Assembly: GCA_017419895.1 (NCBI GenBank)
Contig: JAFOKI010000169.1
Location: 1-8,340 of the forward strand
Direction of reading: 5' to 3'
DNA: 8,340 nucleotides
Source of the DNA: Eubacterium sp.
GTDB taxonomy: Bacteria; Bacillota; Clostridia; Peptostreptococcales; Anaerovoracaceae
Numbering within the stretch: the first letter of the stretch is position 1; each line of letters opens with the position of its first letter. Of the stretch, positions 5,454 through 8,340 are shown one piece after another. Made by a program: the position numbers and the translations under genes. A model generated the notes under the pieces. It saw nothing but the letters and a program-made list of their open reading frames with translations. It was not told the DNA's origin and did not search any database.

Positions 5454-7096
5454 AAAAATCTCGAAAATCAATATGCGCCGTCATATGCGTACTGCTGTGC
5501 GCACTGCTGGGCATTTCGGGATGCAGTGGTAAACAAGAGACAGCGGGCGGATCTGAGTCCGCTGTCTTTTCTGTCCAGATGCTGGACTATAACAAAGCCC
5601 TCGAGCCGGGCACGTGGGACGACAACTACCGCACGACTTACGAGATATTCGTCTATTCGTTCTGCGATTCGAACGGCGACGGAATAGGCGATATCAACGG
5701 CATCAGGTCCAAACTCGATTACATCAAGGATCTTGGGTTCACCGCAATCTGGCTTACGCCTGTGCATCCCTCACAGACTTATCACAAGTATGACGTGGAC
5801 GATTACTACTCGATCGACCCGGCTTTCGGCACTATAGAGGACTATGAGGCCTTCCTGAGCGAGTGCCATGACCGCGGGATCGAGGTATACATGGACCTCG
5901 TGCTGAACCATACCTCTGACGATAATCAGTGGTTCAAGGAGGCTGCCGCGTATTTTGAGCAGCTCCCTGAGGGCTGGGATCCCGACCCGTCGTACTGCAA
6001 GTACTGCGATTACTATAACTTCACCAGACAGCCCGGAGACGGTTATGCGCCGCTTGAAGGAACTGAATGGTACTACGAAGCGAGATTCTGGAATGAGATG
6101 CCCGACCTGAACCTCGAGAGCGAGGCAGTTCGCGGCGAGATTCGCGACATCATGACTTTCTGGCTGGGCAAGGGAGTTGACGGGTTCAGGCTCGACGCGG
6201 TCACGTCCTACAAGACAGGCGATCCGGCCAAGAACACAGAGATACTGAGGTCCATCGTGAATATGGGCCGGAGCATCGATCCCGGCTGTTATTTCGTCGC
6301 GGAGGCGTGGACGGATCGTAACGAGATCGCTCAGTACTACTCGAGCAACATCGATTCGCTTTTCAACTTCCCGTTCTCGAACAATGAGGGCTTTATCGCC
6401 AAAATCATCAGCGGCTCCTACAAAGCCTCCGACTACGTCAAGGGCATGCTGCTCGCCGAGGAGGCGTACGGCGCAGCCAATCCGAACTTTGTTGACGCTC
6501 CGTTCTACACGAACCATGACATGGGCAGAAGCGCCGGCTATTATACCAATGACGAGGGTCCGATAACAAAGATGGCTTACGCCATGAGTCTTTTCCAGAC
6601 CGGAAATTCGTTCGTCTACTACGGCGAGGAGATCGGCATGAAAGGCGCCGGAAAAGACGAGAACAAGCGCGCTCCGATGTACTGGAGCGACGACGCGAAC
6701 GATCCCGACATGTGCGCCGGTCCTCCTGAGATGGACGCGGTCAAGATGAAATTCCCGTCGCTTAAGGACCAGATGGAAGACGATATGTCGCTCTACACAT
6801 GGTTCCGTGAAGTCATAAAAGTCCGCAACGCTTTCCCGCAGATCGCGAGAGGGAAGACGGAGGGCGTAGATACGATCAGCGATGACAACGTCGCCGCATT
6901 CTACAGGAGACACAAAGCCATCGGCGACTTGCTGATCGTGATGAACCTGCGCGGCGAGACTGTTGAGAAGGACCTTTCCGGCCTCGGAGAGCTTGAGCTT
7001 GCTGCGGTACTCAATACAAATGAGGAAAGTATCACATTTGAGGGCGGCAAACTGACTTTGCCGGCATATAGTATATCGGTATTCACAGTTGAATAG
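5450..7096 (+). CDS. Surface-anchored GH13 alpha-amylase-type lipoprotein (GH13_36-like, MPDLN type)
   Basis: This 548-residue enzyme should cleave alpha-glucans outside the membrane. Residues 1-25 are a lipoprotein signal peptide (MKKSRK, hydrophobic core, lipobox ISGC with Cys25), then a Ser/Gly/Glu linker to about residue 42. The GH13 barrel follows: Ca2+-loop DSNGDGIGDINGI (73-85), region I DLVLNH (149-154), region V MPDLN (217-221), region II GFRLDAVTS with nucleophile Asp249, region III VAEAW with acid/base Glu285, and region IV TNHD with Asp357. The catalytic triad is therefore complete. MPDLN marks the group between oligo-1,6-glucosidases and neopullulanases (GH13_36), which includes known amylase lipoproteins. 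A beta-rich C-terminal domain begins near 460. An in-frame ATG at 5306 was rejected because it lies deep in malG and would bury the signal peptide; 5450 gives ATGA coupling, with AGGAG at 5435-5439. Oddities are a CxxC pair (Cys183, Cys186) and a terminator-like hairpin in the linker codons. The exact cleavage specificity is uncertain. Confidence 0.93.
   Translation: MKKSRKSICAVICVLLCALLGISGCSGKQETAGGSESAVFSVQMLDYNKALEPGTWDDNYRTTYEIFVYSFCDSNGDGIGDINGIRSKLDYIKDLGFTAIWLTPVHPSQTYHKYDVDDYYSIDPAFGTIEDYEAFLSECHDRGIEVYMDLVLNHTSDDNQWFKEAAAYFEQLPEGWDPDPSYCKYCDYYNFTRQPGDGYAPLEGTEWYYEARFWNEMPDLNLESEAVRGEIRDIMTFWLGKGVDGFRLDAVTSYKTGDPAKNTEILRSIVNMGRSIDPGCYFVAEAWTDRNEIAQYYSSNIDSLFNFPFSNNEGFIAKIISGSYKASDYVKGMLLAEEAYGAANPNFVDAPFYTNHDMGRSAGYYTNDEGPITKMAYAMSLFQTGNSFVYYGEEIGMKGAGKDENKRAPMYWSDDANDPDMCAGPPEMDAVKMKFPSLKDQMEDDMSLYTWFREVIKVRNAFPQIARGKTEGVDTISDDNVAAFYRRHKAIGDLLIVMNLRGETVEKDLSGLGELELAAVLNTNEESITFEGGKLTLPAYSISVFTVE
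5535..5570 (+). terminator. Terminator-like hairpin inside the start of the amylase gene
   Basis: AAGAGACAGCGG (5535-5546) pairs with CCGCTGTCTTTT (5559-5570) as a 12-bp stem with one G-U pair and a 12-nt loop. The inner 8 bp are perfect and GC-rich, and the right arm runs directly into TTTT, the layout of an intrinsic terminator. It lies about 85 nt into the coding frame, over the linker codons between lipidated Cys25 and the catalytic domain. It may reduce expression of the amylase relative to the transporter when translation lags; with closely following ribosomes it would be masked. The structure is seen directly, the function is inference. Confidence 0.45.
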
Positions 7097-7100
7097 ATTG

Positions 7101-7111
7101 TTTACGGTAAA
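7101..7111 (+). promoter_or_regulatory. 11-bp palindrome TTTACGGTAAA, candidate operator
   Basis: TTTAC and GTAAA flank a central G, 4 nt after the amylase stop and 57 nt before the next start. AT-rich arms around a CG-containing centre resemble LacI-family and CcpA operators, but the odd centre and the lack of outer matches to the cre consensus make this a weak candidate. No clear promoter was found next to it. Confidence 0.3.
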
Positions 7112-7145
7112 GCGGGCTTCGTCAACCTGGGCGGAGCCCGGCTTT
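7109..7145 (+). promoter_or_regulatory. Imperfect intercistronic stem-loop between the two GH13 genes
   Basis: AAAGCGGGCT (7109-7118) pairs with AGCCC-G-GCTTT (7135-7145), a 10-bp stem with one bulged G at 7140 and a 16-nt loop. Only TTT ends the right arm and GTCGG follows, so termination would be weak. It may be a partial terminator or an mRNA-stabilising element that sets the dose of the downstream enzyme. Confidence 0.5.
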
Positions 7146-7156
7146 GTCGGCTGAAT

Positions 7157-7163
7157 GGGAGGA
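7157..7163 (+). promoter_or_regulatory. Ribosome binding site of the second GH13 gene
   Basis: GGGAGGA ends 4 nt before the ATG at 7168 and fixes the start of the second GH13 gene. It lies downstream of the intercistronic stem-loop and is not included in the stem. Confidence 0.8.
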
Positions 7164-7167
7164 TCAT

Positions 7168-8340
7168 ATGACCCCGAAATGGCTGAAAAATGCGGTTTTC
7201 TACGAGATCTACCCGCAGTCGTTCCAGGACACCAACGGCGACGGGATAGGGGATCTGCAGGGCATTATAGACCGTCTGGACTATATCTGCGATCTCGGAT
7301 GCAACGCTCTCTGGATAAATCCATGCTTTGATTCGCCGTTCATGGACGCGGGTTACGATGTCAGGGACTATAAGAAGGTCGCGCCGCGATACGGTACCAA
7401 TGAGGACCTGTACAGGCTGTTTGACGAAGCCCATAATCGCGGCATACACGTGCTTCTGGATCTTGTCTGCGGCCACACGTCCGACCAGCACCCGTGGTTC
7501 AAGGAATCGTGCAAAGACGAGCCCAACGAATACTCCGGGAGATACGTATGGACGGGCAACGCGTTTGAGGGGATAGAAGGCAAGCCCTACATCTGTGGCA
7601 TGGCGCCTAGAAACGGCGCGTACATGCTGAATTTCTTCGCTTCCCAGCCATCTCTCAACTACGGCTGGCTCAACCGTACAAAGCCTTGGATGTCAGCCGT
7701 GGATTCGCCCGAGGCTCTTGCGACACGTGAAGCCATGAAAGACGTCATGCGCTTCTGGATGGACAAAGGCTGCGACGGCTACCGCGTGGACATGGCGGAT
7801 TATCTCGTCAAAAACGACGATGATCAGAAGAGCGCGACATGTGCTGTCTGGCAGGACATCCGCGGAATGCTCGACAAAGAATACCCGGAGGCAGTGATAA
7901 TCAGTGAATGGTCGAACCCATGGATGGCCATCAATCATGCGGGCTTCCACATGGATTTCTATCTGGACCACTGGGGCAACGGCTACAATACGCTGCTCCG
8001 CGACTACGAGACAGAAGGCGGGGATCACAGCTATTTCCTGAAGGATTCGGGCGGCGACATCAGAAGGTTCCTTAACGAGTATCTGCCGAGGTACGAGGAA
8101 ACGAAAGACAATGGTTACATCTCGCTCATAACCTGCAACCACGACACGCCAAGGCCTGCGCGTACGCTTTCACAGGATGAGCTCAAGCTCGCATACGCGT
8201 TCATACTGACCATGCCGGGAGTCCCGTTCATTTACTACGGTGACGAGATAGGCATGCGTTACCTCGATGTCAAGACTAAAGAAGGCGGTTACCAAAGGAC
8301 CGGAAGCCGTACTCCGATGCAGTGGAACAGAGGGAAGAAT
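7168..8340 (+). CDS. Cytoplasmic GH13 alpha-glucosidase-type enzyme (oligo-1,6-glucosidase/trehalose-synthase-like), 3' end outside window
   Basis: The first 391 residues are visible; family members are usually about 500-580, so most of the barrel is here and the C-terminal domain is missing. There is no signal peptide: the protein begins MTPKWLKNAVFYEIYPQSF, so it should act in the cytoplasm on imported maltodextrin. Landmarks in order are Ca2+-loop DTNGDGIGDLQGI (21-33), region I DLVCGH (98-103), region V QPSLN (160-164), region II GYRVDMAD with nucleophile Asp208, region III ISEW with acid/base Glu247, region IV CNHD with Asp326, and RTPMQW (380-385), a mark of oligo-1,6-glucosidase and trehalose-synthase relatives. 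The three catalytic carboxylates are present, so activity is expected. Region I has Gly102 where Asn is usual, and region V has Ser162 where Asp is usual (QPDLN), so specificity may differ from classic oligo-1,6-glucosidase. It lies 71 nt after the surface amylase, same strand, probably in the same operon. Confidence 0.92.
   Translation, partial: MTPKWLKNAVFYEIYPQSFQDTNGDGIGDLQGIIDRLDYICDLGCNALWINPCFDSPFMDAGYDVRDYKKVAPRYGTNEDLYRLFDEAHNRGIHVLLDLVCGHTSDQHPWFKESCKDEPNEYSGRYVWTGNAFEGIEGKPYICGMAPRNGAYMLNFFASQPSLNYGWLNRTKPWMSAVDSPEALATREAMKDVMRFWMDKGCDGYRVDMADYLVKNDDDQKSATCAVWQDIRGMLDKEYPEAVIISEWSNPWMAINHAGFHMDFYLDHWGNGYNTLLRDYETEGGDHSYFLKDSGGDIRRFLNEYLPRYEETKDNGYISLITCNHDTPRPARTLSQDELKLAYAFILTMPGVPFIYYGDEIGMRYLDVKTKEGGYQRTGSRTPMQWNRGKN

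Noticed and set aside
5771..6913. Minus-strand open frame of 380 codons opposite the amylase.
   Set aside because: It lies wholly antisense to the conserved catalytic core, and its Val/Arg/His-rich product is what reverse reading of GAC/GAT/CGC codons gives.
5672..7267. Similar DNA in the two GH13 genes (around 5672-5703 and 7231-7262), as if a direct repeat.
   Set aside because: It encodes the shared Ca2+-loop NGDGIGD. The similarity ends with the motif, so it reflects homology and not a recombination repeat.

Overview
This window is most of a maltose/maltodextrin (starch-oligosaccharide) uptake and breakdown operon, all on the + strand. The organism looks like an anaerobic, low-to-mid GC Bacillota, probably class Clostridia (Lachnospiraceae-like). 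The reasons are strong AGGAGG-type ribosome binding sites, two membrane lipoproteins with Gram-positive lipoboxes, a short-loop MalF of Gram-positive type, an MsmK/UgpC-type ATPase with a lysine-rich insert, and cysteines in extracytoplasmic proteins. The taxon is an inference from protein style; no marker gene is present.

Layout: (1) 2-553, C-terminal half of a LacI/GalR-family sugar-responsive regulator, cut by the window edge. (2) 572-1786, MsmK/MalK-type ABC ATPase. (3) 1787-1865, a 79-nt gap with a small repeat, then 1866-3116, a MalE-like lipoprotein that binds the sugar. (4) 3117-3231, a gap with a perfect 10-bp GC-only stem-loop, then 3232-4578, permease MalF. (5) 4578-5453, permease MalG, whose start overlaps the malF stop by 1 nt (TAATG). 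(6) 5450-7096, a GH13 alpha-amylase-type lipoprotein, overlapping malG by 4 nt (ATGA). (7) 7097-7167, a gap with a palindrome and an imperfect hairpin, then from 7168 off the right edge, a second GH13 enzyme with no signal peptide. There is no gene-free stretch longer than 115 nt and no RNA gene, mobile element or CRISPR array.

How it likely works: the surface-anchored GH13 lipoprotein cuts alpha-glucans outside the membrane, the lipoprotein binding protein captures the fragments, MalF/MalG with the dedicated ATPase import them, and the second, cytoplasmic GH13 enzyme breaks them down. The LacI-type protein probably senses the sugar and controls the cluster. The overlaps malF-malG-amylase suggest translational coupling of transporter and surface enzyme. 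The gene-order logic is well known, and I see no wholly new system. The points worth a second look are at the level of RNA structure (the malE-malF stem-loop and a terminator-like hairpin inside the amylase gene) and of protein detail (poly-lysine insert in the ATPase, altered GH13 signature residues, a CxxC pair in the surface amylase).
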